64,000 nucleotides of DNA, taken from NCBI GenBank assembly GCA_015709615.1, contig CP054179.1, forward strand, positions 310,001-374,000, in the 5' to 3' direction. Source of the stretch: Gammaproteobacteria bacterium. GTDB lineage: Bacteria > Pseudomonadota > Gammaproteobacteria > Burkholderiales > Nitrosomonadaceae. Both the position numbers and the translations under genes were made by a program. The notes under the pieces were generated by a model. The model saw only the letters and a program-made list of their open reading frames with translations, ran no database searches and was not told the DNA's origin. Shown one piece after another: positions 1 to 8,081 of the stretch; the stretch's first letter is position 1; each line of letters opens with the position of its first letter.

Positions 1-271
1 GCCACTCGGTCGATTGAGGTTTTAATTTATAGCCATCGAAAGCTGCGTTAAGTACAACGGCCAGTTCGGACCCTGGCGGCAAATCAATGGTGTATCCGTT
101 TTCGCCTGCATCAATATCGATTGGATCGGGCAGGTGCTTCCAAATCCACGATCTTGCGCAAAACTCGATGATCGCGTGCTTGGTTGCGCTTTCAACGGTT
201 GGGTCAGGCGGATACGCGGCAAGCAGCCCTAGAACCTCGCTCGTAATGTCGGAATATTTTGTGGTAGCCAT
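1..271 (-). CDS. Phage virion-associated protein, 5' part only (runs off window)
   Basis: The minus-strand frame opens with ATG at 271 and continues past base 1; 90 codons are visible. The product begins MATTKYSDITSEVLG and contains an IEFCARSWIWKHLPD segment. Short proteins of this style occur among neck and tail genes of podovirus-like prophages, so an adaptor or tail-associated role is possible. I cannot name the family with certainty. It starts 28 bases after one copy of the repeated AAGGTCGAAT motif, and a terminator hairpin separates it from the upstream gene, so it probably opens a new transcription unit. The ribosome-binding site is weak. Confidence 0.6.
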   Translation of the reverse strand, partial: MATTKYSDITSEVLGLLAAYPPDPTVESATKHAIIEFCARSWIWKHLPDPIDIDAGENGYTIDLPPGSELAVVLNAAFDGYKLKPQSTEW

Positions 272-298
272 AATTTGAAATTATGGAATCCGCTTTTC

Positions 299-309
299 AA
301 TTCGACCTT
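299..309 (-). promoter_or_regulatory. Late-region repeat motif AAGGTCGAATT, copy 1
   Basis: On the minus strand this reads AAGGTCGAATT. It lies between a terminator hairpin (322-350) and the start codon at 271. The same word occurs near 4141, 8061 and 10205, always 28-120 bases upstream of a minus-strand late gene. The position after a terminator suggests a promoter or activator site; the function is inferred. Confidence 0.5.
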
Positions 310-321
310 TTGCGAGAAAAC

Positions 322-350
322 AAAAAAGCCGCTAAAGAGCGGCCTTTTAT
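322..350 (-). terminator. Rho-independent terminator downstream of the Ala/Pro/Glu-rich gene
   Basis: GCCGCT (328-333) pairs with AGCGGC (338-343) around a 4-base loop. On the minus strand the stem is followed by six T residues. It sits just past the stop of the gene ending at 368. Confidence 0.8.
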
Positions 351-367
351 TTGGGCTTAAGAGGAAA

Positions 368-736
368 CTAGGCGGGTGCCGTTTCTGGTGCTGGCTCAGG
401 TGCAGGTGTAAATTCTGCGGCAGGTGCCGGTTCCGGTGCTGGGGCTGGCGCCTCATCAGGAATCTCAGCATCAGCAACATCCAAATTCCCGATCAGACGA
501 TTAGCGGCTTCTGCGATTTGTGGAGAAACGTTATCAGCGTTTTCCACTGCCGTTTTCAGCATCCGTATTTCACTAACAATCTTCTCTGATTTCGCATTTG
601 CGTCGTTCAGTTTGTCCAATAATTCTTGCTGATTCATAGCAATTTTCCTCAGTAAACGTTCCTGCCGTAGTAATACATTAATCACAACGGCGGCAGTGAC
701 CGCTATGATTTGTTTCTTTCTGCTCTTTTCGCTCAT
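368..736 (-). CDS. Small coiled-coil protein with Ala/Pro/Glu-rich tail, possible dual start
   Basis: Function unknown. Two in-frame starts both have plausible ribosome-binding sites: ATG at 736 (GGGAG upstream, 59-base overlap with the preceding gene) and ATG at 637 (GAGGAAA upstream). The long form (122 residues) adds a hydrophobic stretch IIAVTAAVVINVLL. The short form (89 residues) begins MNQQELLDKLNDA, has a heptad-like helical middle, and ends in repeated APAPEPAP-type sequence. It lies two genes downstream of the Rz/Rz1 pair, so a lysis-related membrane role for the long form is conceivable but not shown. A terminator follows directly. Confidence 0.6.
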   Translation of the reverse strand: MSEKSRKKQIIAVTAAVVINVLLRQERLLRKIAMNQQELLDKLNDANAKSEKIVSEIRMLKTAVENADNVSPQIAEAANRLIGNLDVADAEIPDEAPAPAPEPAPAAEFTPAPEPAPETAPA

Positions 737-1196
737 GATTCAATCTCCCAGTCTTGATGTGTATCACCGGCCGCCTGTCATGAATAAATCTGCATCCAAA
801 ATCGTGCACCGCATCATAAAAATACTCAGCACGGAATCGCGTAATCGCTTGAATTAATCCCTTTGCAGTACCTTGATAATTGTACGAATCCTCAATAATC
901 AATTCTTTCAGCAACCGGTCAAACTGATCTTTGAATGAATCCGGCAAATGCCCTTCACGGATCAGCTGATACCCGGCATCGTGCACGAGCGATGCGGCCA
1001 TCGTGCTCGCTGTATCGATTGTCGGACCGCTCGGGCCGTCCCAGGCATAACCGGCCTCTATAATGAGCAGACCGGACATCAGCAGCGTAATGTACGGCGT
1101 GACAATATCGTGCTGTGGACAAATATCTGTTTGGATGATGTATCGGCGCTGAAGCTGGTACTTATAACCACCCTTGTAATAAAGATCGGTTCTCAT
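678..1196 (-). CDS. DUF1353 family phage protein
   Basis: 172 codons. The diagnostic core is YAWDGPSGPTIDT followed by SLVHDAGYQLIR. This is the DUF1353 signature, common in lysis or tail regions of tailed phages; its biochemical role is not established. It starts 4 bases after the Rz stop. The last 20 or so residues read through the start region of the next gene and look unconserved. The order Rz/Rz1, DUF1353, small coiled-coil protein suggests one late transcription unit. Confidence 0.8.
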   Translation of the reverse strand: MRTDLYYKGGYKYQLQRRYIIQTDICPQHDIVTPYITLLMSGLLIIEAGYAWDGPSGPTIDTASTMAASLVHDAGYQLIREGHLPDSFKDQFDRLLKELIIEDSYNYQGTAKGLIQAITRFRAEYFYDAVHDFGCRFIHDRRPVIHIKTGRLNHERKEQKETNHSGHCRRCD

Positions 1197-1199
1197 CGC

Positions 1200-1718
1200 T
1201 TATGGGACAACCGTCACATGATTTTTAAGTTCAGTCACACATGCGTTGTAAGCAATTACGGTTTCTTGAGCAAGCTCGGCGATTTCTTCAAGAGATCGCT
1301 CAACATCTGCGGGAAGTCGTATTTGTTCTCTTCCACCAGACTCGCCGGAACCGTCGGTTTTTCCTCGCACGCGCACGGCTTCACTATCATCGCAGGCTTG
1401 GGCGGTGATCCACATGCCGCCAGAAGAAGCGCGCTGAGCACGCATATCGCTTTTAAGCTTTGCAATCGCTTTGTCTTTTTCATTTATTACCCCCATTGTG
1501 TGATTAATATCCTGCTTGCTTTGAGCGGCAACACGCGCCATAGCTTCGCTCAGTTCCTTTGCTTGAGCCGTAATCCGTTCGTTGTCTCTTTCCATCCAGA
1601 TGGCGCGCTCAACCTTGCGGCCGTTTTCGTGGATGCCGTGACCGATGAACCAGATAAGCCCGAGGATTGCCGCGATTCCGATGATAGTTGGCAGTTCTTT
1701 GATTAAAAGTTCTGGCAT
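1200..1718 (-). CDS. Rz: Rz-like inner-membrane spanin
   Basis: 172 residues from ATG at 1718 (AGGG upstream); a TTG two codons earlier is less likely. One N-terminal membrane helix (about residues 9-28, PTIIGIAAILGLIWFIGHGI) is followed by a long charged, helical periplasmic domain. That is the i-spanin layout. Spanins join inner and outer membranes in the last step of lysis. The clearest support is the lipoprotein gene wholly nested in another frame (1256-1483), the classic Rz/Rz1 arrangement. No endolysin or certain holin is visible nearby. Confidence 0.8.
   Translation of the reverse strand: MPELLIKELPTIIGIAAILGLIWFIGHGIHENGRKVERAIWMERDNERITAQAKELSEAMARVAAQSKQDINHTMGVINEKDKAIAKLKSDMRAQRASSGGMWITAQACDDSEAVRVRGKTDGSGESGGREQIRLPADVERSLEEIAELAQETVIAYNACVTELKNHVTVVP
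1256..1483 (-). CDS. Rz1: Rz1-like outer-membrane lipoprotein spanin, nested in Rz
   Basis: 75 residues, entirely inside Rz in a different frame on the same strand. It has a lipoprotein signal peptide with lipobox LLAAC (Cys at about residue 24) and a short Pro-rich mature part (GSPPKP). This is the o-spanin pattern. It would be lipidated, sorted to the outer membrane and would bind the Rz C-terminus. The very short mature domain and embedded position are typical of Rz1 genes. Confidence 0.85.
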   Translation of the reverse strand: MKKTKRLQSLKAICVLSALLLAACGSPPKPAMIVKPCACEEKPTVPASLVEENKYDFPQMLSDLLKKSPSLLKKP

Positions 1719-1736
1719 TTTCAATCCCTTTAATAG

Positions 1737-2828
1737 TTACGCCTGAATAAACGGACATTTGTTCCAAATTCGATGACCCGCTGCTGTTGTGATGCGCTGA
1801 AATGACGATGCGGAATAAACCGATTGCACGATAAACCGGCCAATCGGCAAATTGAGCGCACCCATATGCCGTCCACCGATCTTGTCGATTATTTTTGTGC
1901 GTACCATTGTTGCCATATCAGTCACGGCCATCCATGTTCGACCACTTGTCAGATCATCATAATTAGCCGCGCGGATATGTTCGATTTCAATTTTTAGCCA
2001 TGTGCCAATCTGGGGCGAATATGCTACGGCGCTTGCGGATGGATACGGCGCTGTGTACTCCTGCCAGTATGTAATTAACGGTAATGTAGGGTGGTTTGCG
2101 TTGCTATCCATTTTTAGCGACAGATATAGATTCCCGCCAGAATCTTTGAACAATTCGGTTATTAGCCTCAGGTCTCCCCAGCCGTATTGATAAATACCAT
2201 TTGCAGAATCGTACGCACCGTTTGTTTTAAACTCTATCGCCGGGTTCATCCAATTGTTACTCGGATAAGCGAGTTTTGCTCCCAAGTCAGCATCTAGCTT
2301 TATGTAGCCGACGTAATAAAACCTGGGAATATCCTGCACTTGCGATGCGTAGTATCCTCGTCCGTTGACCATGATCAGCGGCGATTGCGGTCTGCCATTT
2401 GCAGATGTCCCGCCGTCATTATCAATATGGATCGTCAGCGCGTACGGCGATATCCCTTTTTCCGCAAACTCTATTAGTAGATTGTCGGCGTCGGCAGTAC
2501 CACCTGATATTTCTGCGATAGTGTTGTAACTATATGAACTTAGTTTAGGTGTGCCGCCCTCGCTATCTAAATATAGATTTTGCGATGTCAGAATTTGCGA
2601 AAACAATTCTGCGTGCGGGCCAAAATTGTCGGCAATGGCAGAAGGGAATGCCACGCCACCAATGCTACCCGTGCCAGTAATATGAGATTCAAAATCCTTC
2701 AAGCTACCAGCGGTATGCGAGACTGGCGCAAAGTCTACTCCGTTGCCAAGATCGCCCAGGTCTAAAAGCAGTTTTGCAGGGGCGCTATTTACCTGATAAT
2801 TTGAGAGCACGCTAAATCCGTCAGCCAT
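1737..2828 (-). CDS. Phage virion-type protein, unknown function
   Basis: 363 residues beginning MADGFSVLSNYQVNSAPAK. It is rich in aromatic, Gly and Ser residues with no membrane segment, and reads like a beta-rich structural or tail-appendage protein. I do not recognise a named family. It sits between the 319-residue protein (6-base gap) and the Rz gene in the late operon, so a virion role is likely. The codon pattern is continuous with no internal break. Confidence 0.65.
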   Translation of the reverse strand: MADGFSVLSNYQVNSAPAKLLLDLGDLGNGVDFAPVSHTAGSLKDFESHITGTGSIGGVAFPSAIADNFGPHAELFSQILTSQNLYLDSEGGTPKLSSYSYNTIAEISGGTADADNLLIEFAEKGISPYALTIHIDNDGGTSANGRPQSPLIMVNGRGYYASQVQDIPRFYYVGYIKLDADLGAKLAYPSNNWMNPAIEFKTNGAYDSANGIYQYGWGDLRLITELFKDSGGNLYLSLKMDSNANHPTLPLITYWQEYTAPYPSASAVAYSPQIGTWLKIEIEHIRAANYDDLTSGRTWMAVTDMATMVRTKIIDKIGGRHMGALNLPIGRFIVQSVYSASSFQRITTAAGHRIWNKCPFIQA

Positions 2829-2834
2829 GATGTC

Positions 2835-3794
2835 CTAAGCGCCTCCGGTAAATATTTCTATTTGCCCTGAATTTAGGGTGATCGTGTCGGTATTGCCATT
2901 GCAAGCCACCGAGAACCCGAAATAAAATGGCGCCGAATCCATGCTGCCGGATAATGTAATAGGTGATCCAAGCACAGGGTTTGGAGATGTCACTAACACA
3001 TACCCGGAATACGAATTTGTTGATACGTATCCTGTTCTGAGTAGCCTTGAATTACCTCCGGAATCCGACAAACGCTGGAACATTACGCGTTCCGCAAAAC
3101 AGAATCCACCACTGCCGCCGGTAGTTGCCCCGCTGTCATAGACGGCAGTATCCCCAGAATTTCCATTTACGCCGCAGCGGTACCGTATAGTTGCTGCATT
3201 CACGCTCCCGGCTTTCCCAAGTGACGGCATTAGTATGAGATGATCCCCAGGCTGCAATAATGATTTACCGTTGTTCACCGGTATGATCGTTTGCAACGGG
3301 AATTCTTCTGCAGTGCCTGTTTTAGTCCAGCCTGAATATACTTTTTCAGCGAACATCCAATTATTGTCCGGGCGCCATCTTATGCCGTCACAATAAAACC
3401 CCTGGCCGTCGATGCCTACAGTTGGGTCCCAGCAGCGCCATCCTTTCCTGGCCGCATTCGCAGCAGGGAAACCACTAAAACCGCTGAAAACAATATGTCC
3501 GCCGCTTACCTGCTGAAATTTAGCAGGAACAACGGTTGAATCTCCGACGAATAGCACACCACCAGCAAGATTAAGAGATGAGTGTTTATCGATAATGCGG
3601 ATAAACTTGCCGCCAAAATTGGCAGCATCGAGACTAAGAAAGTCACTCCACAGATATTCTGCCACCGAAGCCGCTGGCTGCCCGGTAGCTGGGTCTATTA
3701 AGCCGACAGGAACACCCAAAATATAATACCAGCGAGGGATACCGAGTTCTTTTGTCTCTTCGTCAACGTCAACGTACTGGAATGATCCGACCAT
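2835..3794 (-). CDS. Phage virion-type protein, unknown function
   Basis: 319 residues from ATG at 3794 with a good GGGAG ribosome-binding site. It is Gly-, Ser- and aromatic-rich with predicted beta character (for example SGGHIVFSGFSGFPAANAA). Cysteines are scattered and there is no signal peptide. It ends two bases before the neighbouring gene's region and starts 2 bases after the 97-residue gene, so translation is probably coupled. The position downstream of the capsid genes suggests a head decoration, fibre or neck-associated protein. That is inference from context. Confidence 0.65.
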   Translation of the reverse strand: MVGSFQYVDVDEETKELGIPRWYYILGVPVGLIDPATGQPAASVAEYLWSDFLSLDAANFGGKFIRIIDKHSSLNLAGGVLFVGDSTVVPAKFQQVSGGHIVFSGFSGFPAANAARKGWRCWDPTVGIDGQGFYCDGIRWRPDNNWMFAEKVYSGWTKTGTAEEFPLQTIIPVNNGKSLLQPGDHLILMPSLGKAGSVNAATIRYRCGVNGNSGDTAVYDSGATTGGSGGFCFAERVMFQRLSDSGGNSRLLRTGYVSTNSYSGYVLVTSPNPVLGSPITLSGSMDSAPFYFGFSVACNGNTDTITLNSGQIEIFTGGA

Positions 3795-3796
3795 TT

Positions 3797-4090
3797 CTAT
3801 CTTCTCCCAACCCAGTGGTATTCAAGAGTTCCAGTAGTTGCACCTGCTGCCGCAATTACTGCTATCTTGTATTGATGTCCTACGGAAAATAAATCCGAGC
3901 GGCCTTTTTTGAAAAAAATGCCCTTTGTTGTGTTTAATCCTGTTTGTGGATCAACTGCACCGATTCTTATCCTGCAGTCACAATCGACGCTAATTTGATA
4001 AACGCCCATTTCAAGCGCAGGAGATTGCGCTGCAGAGCTTGAGATAGACAAAGTACCAGGATCATGATCAACAATATCCAAAGCGTCCAT
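3797..4090 (-). CDS. Small phage protein, unknown function
   Basis: 97 residues beginning MDALDIVDHDPGTLSISS. It is compact, soluble and beta-rich (GVYQISVDCDCRIRIGA, ending in LEYHWVGRR). No family is recognised. It opens the block of small virion-type genes and starts 51 bases after a copy of the AAGGTCGAAT motif at 4141-4151. It may therefore be the first gene of a transcription unit that resumes after the oppositely oriented gene at 4210-4635. Confidence 0.6.
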   Translation of the reverse strand: MDALDIVDHDPGTLSISSSAAQSPALEMGVYQISVDCDCRIRIGAVDPQTGLNTTKGIFFKKGRSDLFSVGHQYKIAVIAAAGATTGTLEYHWVGRR

Positions 4091-4140
4091 AATCGATTTC
4101 CCAGATAAATTAATGCGATTGATTATGGTATCGCTGCAAC

Positions 4141-4151
4141 AATTCGACCTT
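4141..4151 (-). promoter_or_regulatory. Late-region repeat motif AAGGTCGAATT, copy 2
   Basis: AATTCGACCTT on the plus strand. It lies in the divergent gap between the minus-strand gene starting at 4090 and the plus-strand gene starting at 4210, 51 bases upstream of the former. It is the same 11-mer as copies at 299 and 8061. Confidence 0.5.
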
Positions 4152-4209
4152 TACCGGGTCAATATGAATATGATCTGTTGATACTTGCTTTGAGCGATGA
4201 GGTAAAAAA

Positions 4210-4635
4210 ATGAAATTCTTGCTGATACTACTGATTCTTTTCCCCAGTTTGTCGCATGCCGATGAATACCTCGGTCAATATAGCGTGAATCAATTTTTAC
4301 CTGCCGCGATAGCGAATCAGTACGGTGCAGGCAGTCAATTTGACCCGCGCAGCGTGTTAAATCAGTTCGGGGAATACGGTAGCAGGTACAGCAACCAATC
4401 GACAAACAATCCCAATGCAACCGATGCGCCGCGGCTGTATGACAGTCAAGGAAATTACCGGGGACAACTAAGTTCCAATCAATACGATCCTGAATCCATA
4501 TCGAACCAATTTGGCCGTTTTGGCAGTCAGTTCAGTCCTGAATCGGTCCATAATGAATTTGGTGCGGGGAATAGATTTGATCCCGATAGCCCGAACAATC
4601 AATTTGGTTACGGGCTGCGGGTATATGGCAGGTAA
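4210..4635 (+). CDS. Exported Asn/Tyr/Gly/Ser repeat protein on the opposite strand (moron-like)
   Basis: 141 residues. A signal peptide (MKFLLILLILFPSLSHA) precedes a mature protein built of irregular repeats of the form NQFGxxGSxFxPxSVxNxFG, including YLGQ and YRGQLSSNQYDPES units. Such YxGxLSxNxYxPxS repeat proteins are known as chromosomal exported proteins in proteobacteria; their function is unclear. It is the only plus-strand gene inside the minus-strand late operon and has its own ribosome-binding site (GAGGT). That is the mark of a moron, a cargo gene expressed separately from the phage programme. It ends one base before the convergent gene. Confidence 0.75.
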   Translation: MKFLLILLILFPSLSHADEYLGQYSVNQFLPAAIANQYGAGSQFDPRSVLNQFGEYGSRYSNQSTNNPNATDAPRLYDSQGNYRGQLSSNQYDPESISNQFGRFGSQFSPESVHNEFGAGNRFDPDSPNNQFGYGLRVYGR

Positions 4636-5055
4636 TTAACCGAGATCGGCTTTTAGCGCTTCCAGTTCATCGATCAGCTGCTTCTTGGTCATGGTTTCCG
4701 GCAAGTCTTTACCGTACTTTGCTTTTGCTAGTACGATCAATTCATCCTTGGTCATTTTCTCAAGTGGAATCGATGTGTCAACGGTGTTTGATTGACCGTC
4801 ATCCTGATTGCCATCGTCATCATTACCGTTGTCATTACCATCTCCACCATCATTGTAGCCGCCGTTTTCATCCTGTTGCTCAGGTGGCTCTTCCATCTTC
4901 GCCCATTGATCAGGATACTTCAGAAGTATTGCGGCCTGTTCCTTCGTCACTTCCTGAATATCGCCATTCCCTGCCCAGGTTTTGCCAGAGCGTGCAACGT
5001 TATCGAATGCGCTGGGTTTCTTTCCTACATAAATTATTTTCACCATTTTAGCCAT
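4636..5055 (-). CDS. Phage protein with acidic linker and HeH/LEM-like C-terminal helical domain
   Basis: 139 residues in three parts. The N-terminal domain (about 1-55) contains KIIYVGKKPSAFDNVA and GNGDIQEVT. An Asp/Asn/Gly/Gln low-complexity linker spans about 58-92. The C-terminal helical motif has MTKDELIVLAKAKYG followed by TMTKKQLIDELEAL, which matches the HeH/LEM or SAP-like fold. Proteins of this kind follow capsid genes in several podovirus-like phages. A head-completion role is plausible but unproven. It is followed by a convergent gene with no gap. Confidence 0.65.
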   Translation of the reverse strand: MAKMVKIIYVGKKPSAFDNVARSGKTWAGNGDIQEVTKEQAAILLKYPDQWAKMEEPPEQQDENGGYNDGGDGNDNGNDDDGNQDDGQSNTVDTSIPLEKMTKDELIVLAKAKYGKDLPETMTKKQLIDELEALKADLG

Positions 5056-5077
5056 TGTCTTTTTCCTCTTTGGTTAG

Positions 5078-5103
5078 AAAAAAGGCGACCATAAAGATCG
5101 CCC
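5078..5103 (-). terminator. Terminator hairpin downstream of the post-capsid gene
   Basis: GGCGA (5084-5088) and TCGCC (5098-5102) form the stem, with six T residues on the minus strand after it. It lies between the gene ending at 5126 and the start at 5055. It may be a partial terminator inside the late operon. Confidence 0.65.
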
Positions 5104-5125
5104 TTTCGTTCAAGCACGCAACAGA

Positions 5126-5530
5126 TTACTTTCCTCTGAATTCAAAGGTAATAACACTGTCGATTTGACCGGTTGCAGCCGCACCCTTGATGGTTGCGAT
5201 GATGTATGCGTCGTATAGCAGTGTAACCGGCGCGGAAGCGGAACGATTCGCGCCAGCAGACGTTGCCGCAGCTGCGGTTAACCACTGAGTTGCGCTTCCC
5301 CCAGCTTCTCCGTTGACGTACTCAAAACCAAGATCAACGGTAGCGCCCGATCCAAGCGCTCCGGTAATCAGCTTAGCATCAAAAACTTTCGTACCGGCGT
5401 AGAGTTTACTTAGCCGCACTTTGTCATTGATCTGTGCCGCCGCCAGCGTTGTTTTGCCGTGTTGCGCCGCCAGAGGGCAATCACCGGAATATGCAATATC
5501 TTGCAAGGTTGATGCGTTTATAATTGCCAT
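5126..5530 (-). CDS. Phage head-associated protein, unknown (decoration-like position)
   Basis: 134 residues, Ala/Thr/Gly-rich, no membrane segment, beginning MAIINASTLQDIAYSGD. It follows the major capsid gene after a short gap that holds a strong GGGG/CCCC hairpin (about 5565-5585). A small soluble protein directly after the capsid gene is often a decoration or stabilising protein. Only the position supports that here. A terminator follows. Confidence 0.6.
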   Translation of the reverse strand: MAIINASTLQDIAYSGDCPLAAQHGKTTLAAAQINDKVRLSKLYAGTKVFDAKLITGALGSGATVDLGFEYVNGEAGGSATQWLTAAAATSAGANRSASAPVTLLYDAYIIATIKGAAATGQIDSVITFEFRGK

Positions 5531-5595
5531 TTCAGTATTCCTTGTAAGTTAATGATGATGGGGCGATTAAACCCCATCAGCCATTATTGGTTTGA

Positions 5596-6876
5596 TTACG
5601 ATCCTAACAGCGTTCTACCGGCAGAAGATGCAGGGCTAGGCGCGTAACTGTCGACTACCGCAACACCGAAATCCGTATCAGCATCGTCGATTCTGAATCG
5701 GATTTTTGCGCAACCGCCCATTGATGCGGCCACTGTCTCGACGCTGTTGCCATGATCCACGGACTCTTCCGACCAATCGTAGAAATAATCGGAATTAGAT
5801 TTGCCGTATGCTTTCGCCAGCGCTTGCGCACCTACGATAATGGCGCGATCAACGTCGTTATCGGTAGTTGAAGAAACAGCTACGGTGCTTTCCGTGTAGG
5901 TGTTTCCGTCAGTACCGCCGGTATCGACGATTACGTTTGAACCGGCAGTAAATCGGATCGCATACCGATTCAATCGTTTGATCAGCACACCGTTCCACAT
6001 GATCGTTTCGTATGCATCGAACAATGGATGTTTCACGCCCGGCGATTTGCGCTCATAGGCATTCTGCAATGCAGTGCGCCATGTGGTTTGGCTGGTTCTG
6101 CTTTGCAGATACAACCATTGCCGTTCGGTAACGAACATGACCCAAAGCGGTTCATTCCATGCGCGATCATCGCCTTTGATCTTGATAGGCTGAAGAACGG
6201 ATGGAGATTCACGCAGCTGGGAAACAATCCGGTCAACGTCTTGTAACGTTAATGCATCGTTGGAACCGATGGTGTCCGGTCCGGTGGCGTCATTAGCAGC
6301 GAAATAACGGTTTTTAGTAGGTGCTTTTACCGTATTGACCATAATTTCCGCGAAATCAGCATCGGCTTGCAATGGTATTACCCAATCGCTAGTTTGCTGA
6401 TAACCACGGGCACCGGCCAAATGCACGAGCGACGCCTGATCTTCCATGCGCTGCATCCACGCCTGCAGACCCATCATACTGATGTTTCGCAAGTTATGAA
6501 CCGTGCGCTTTTGTGTCATGCGGCCACCGGAATCAGCACCAGCACGGCATTGGTTGATCAAGACATCCATGCTCGAATAGGTCAGCGGCATCATACGCCC
6601 GGCGATACGTTTATCGCCCATGACTGGCTTGCCTTGCAGGATATTGAACAGATCGATCGATACCGTATCGCCAGCGCCTTTGGACAGATCACCCGCTTTA
6701 ACAATCGGATAATCCGGTGAAGTTTGGCCTTTCGATTTGGATGCGAATGATCCTTCTTTGGGCATTTCACCGCTAATTAGATTCATGAAACCAGGGGTGT
6801 GCTGTACACGGGTGAAAAGCCCAACAGAGTAAGCTTTTCGCGCTAGTGCAGAACCCACAGGGATAGAAGTTGGCAT
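5596..6876 (-). CDS. Major capsid protein, N4-gp56/DUF4043-like
   Basis: 426 residues from ATG at 6876 (AGGA upstream). The central region reads DLSKGAGDTVSIDLFN, then LINQCRAGADSGGRMTQKR and NLRNISMMGLQAWMQR. This run matches the N4-gp56/DUF4043 capsid family of HK97-fold phage coat proteins. It sits directly after a scaffold-like gene and before small head proteins, the normal order for a capsid gene. Confidence in capsid function is high; the exact subfamily is less certain. Confidence 0.85.
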   Translation of the reverse strand: MPTSIPVGSALARKAYSVGLFTRVQHTPGFMNLISGEMPKEGSFASKSKGQTSPDYPIVKAGDLSKGAGDTVSIDLFNILQGKPVMGDKRIAGRMMPLTYSSMDVLINQCRAGADSGGRMTQKRTVHNLRNISMMGLQAWMQRMEDQASLVHLAGARGYQQTSDWVIPLQADADFAEIMVNTVKAPTKNRYFAANDATGPDTIGSNDALTLQDVDRIVSQLRESPSVLQPIKIKGDDRAWNEPLWVMFVTERQWLYLQSRTSQTTWRTALQNAYERKSPGVKHPLFDAYETIMWNGVLIKRLNRYAIRFTAGSNVIVDTGGTDGNTYTESTVAVSSTTDNDVDRAIIVGAQALAKAYGKSNSDYFYDWSEESVDHGNSVETVAASMGGCAKIRFRIDDADTDFGVAVVDSYAPSPASSAGRTLLGS

Positions 6877-6897
6877 TTTTTAATCCTCTATGATTTT

Positions 6898-7941
6898 TTA
6901 CAATGATTGAAGGTATTCATCCATTTGCTCTGCCGACATTCCTGCAAACTTTTCAGCGAGTTGCAGTGTCGTCATGTTTTCTAGCGCTGATCTTTCATCC
7001 GCTGCCGCATGTGTTCCGGCTGGGAATTCGGATAGGGAAGTTGGCACGTTGGATTTGCTTGCTGCGGCCATGCTTGCAGCCTTATCCCGTGCGGCTTTCG
7101 CCATTTGTTCAGCGCTCATAGAGTTGGTTTTATTGCTGCCGGGTACTTCGATAGTTCTACCGAGTGCGTTTTCAACCATTTCAGCTACTTTGTTGAAGCG
7201 TTCTGTCAGCGGTTTATCTTCCCAAAACGGCTGATTTCTCAAGGTTTTGTCAAACTGCTGCGCTAACTCAAATGCTTCTGCGTCGGTTGCCTGAATGTGG
7301 GCAATCTTGGGAACGGCGTCGATAGCGTCCTGAACATCCTGCTTGGTTGTTCGCTGGCTTACCTCCTCCATTTCCTTTACTGATTGCTCTACCGGGTTCA
7401 ATTTGGCTTCAAGCTGCGCGGTTTTGGCCATCGCGGCTTGGTATGCTTTGTAGACAGTCGGAAAATCCTCCTTCAAAGCTTCCAAATCTTCGGCTGATAA
7501 ATCCTCGGTTGCCTGATTCTGATCGTCGGCGCGGACGTTCTCGCCGGTGTTCGTCCCTGATGCGTTGGCTTGCTGTTTTGCTTCTAAGTCCGCTAATTTT
7601 TGCTGCGTTTCCTTGAGCAATTGCTCGGCTCGCGCAGCTTTGTCGCGTTCACTCTTCAGCACTGAGTACGGAATGACATGCTTGCCATCTTTCGTGGCTA
7701 CGCCATCCGGCTCATTGTTCTGCTCTCCAACCTGATCATTGTCTGGCTTCTTATCGTTGTCCTGCTTTACGCTGTCATTAGCATCAGATTTGCTTTCCTG
7801 TGTTTCCTCGGTTTTGGTTTCTTGCTTTTGTTCTTTGTCGGCATCGGGCGGCAATGCTTCCCCTGCTTCCAGTTGATTAAAAGCCTTCATCCATTCTTCC
7901 GGATCATCAGAAACGTTATTGATGTCAAATTCAGTGCTCAT
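6898..7941 (-). CDS. Putative capsid scaffolding protein
   Basis: 347 residues, strongly acidic and Gln/Glu/Lys/Asp-rich, with long predicted helices or coiled coils (about residues 40-240). It has no membrane segments and ends with a small helical C-terminal region (AEKFAGMSAEQMDEYL). The position between portal and capsid genes together with this composition is the standard picture of a phage scaffold. It starts 120 bases downstream of an AAGGTCGAAT motif copy that follows a terminator, so transcription probably restarts here. Confidence 0.75.
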   Translation of the reverse strand: MSTEFDINNVSDDPEEWMKAFNQLEAGEALPPDADKEQKQETKTEETQESKSDANDSVKQDNDKKPDNDQVGEQNNEPDGVATKDGKHVIPYSVLKSERDKAARAEQLLKETQQKLADLEAKQQANASGTNTGENVRADDQNQATEDLSAEDLEALKEDFPTVYKAYQAAMAKTAQLEAKLNPVEQSVKEMEEVSQRTTKQDVQDAIDAVPKIAHIQATDAEAFELAQQFDKTLRNQPFWEDKPLTERFNKVAEMVENALGRTIEVPGSNKTNSMSAEQMAKAARDKAASMAAASKSNVPTSLSEFPAGTHAAADERSALENMTTLQLAEKFAGMSAEQMDEYLQSL

Positions 7942-8060
7942 AAAACTTTCTCTCCACGTTGTCGAAGTAGGTTTCGGAATACCGTCTAGCCGCTGCGCCT
8001 TATCCCAGGCGGGGAATCAGCGGCTTGCAGGTGTGAGGAAAGTTTCGGGCATGAAAAGTA

Positions 8061-8071
8061 ATTCGACCTTT
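8061..8071 (-). promoter_or_regulatory. Late-region repeat motif AAGGTCGAATT, copy 3
   Basis: AATTCGACCTT on the plus strand. It follows, in the minus direction, the terminator at 8082-8104 and precedes the scaffold gene start at 7941. The terminator-then-motif order is the same as at 299-350. Confidence 0.5.
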
Positions 8072-8081
8072 TTGCAAATGA

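Noticed and set aside
22..222. Minus-strand ORF beginning MPRIRLTQP
   Set aside because: Shadow of the real minus-strand frame that starts with ATG at 271 and runs off the window.
4719..5094. Plus-strand ORFs over the HeH/LEM gene
   Set aside because: His/Arg- and Ile/Val-rich translations of the complementary strand of an acidic linker; no ribosome-binding site, and the minus-strand gene is convincing.
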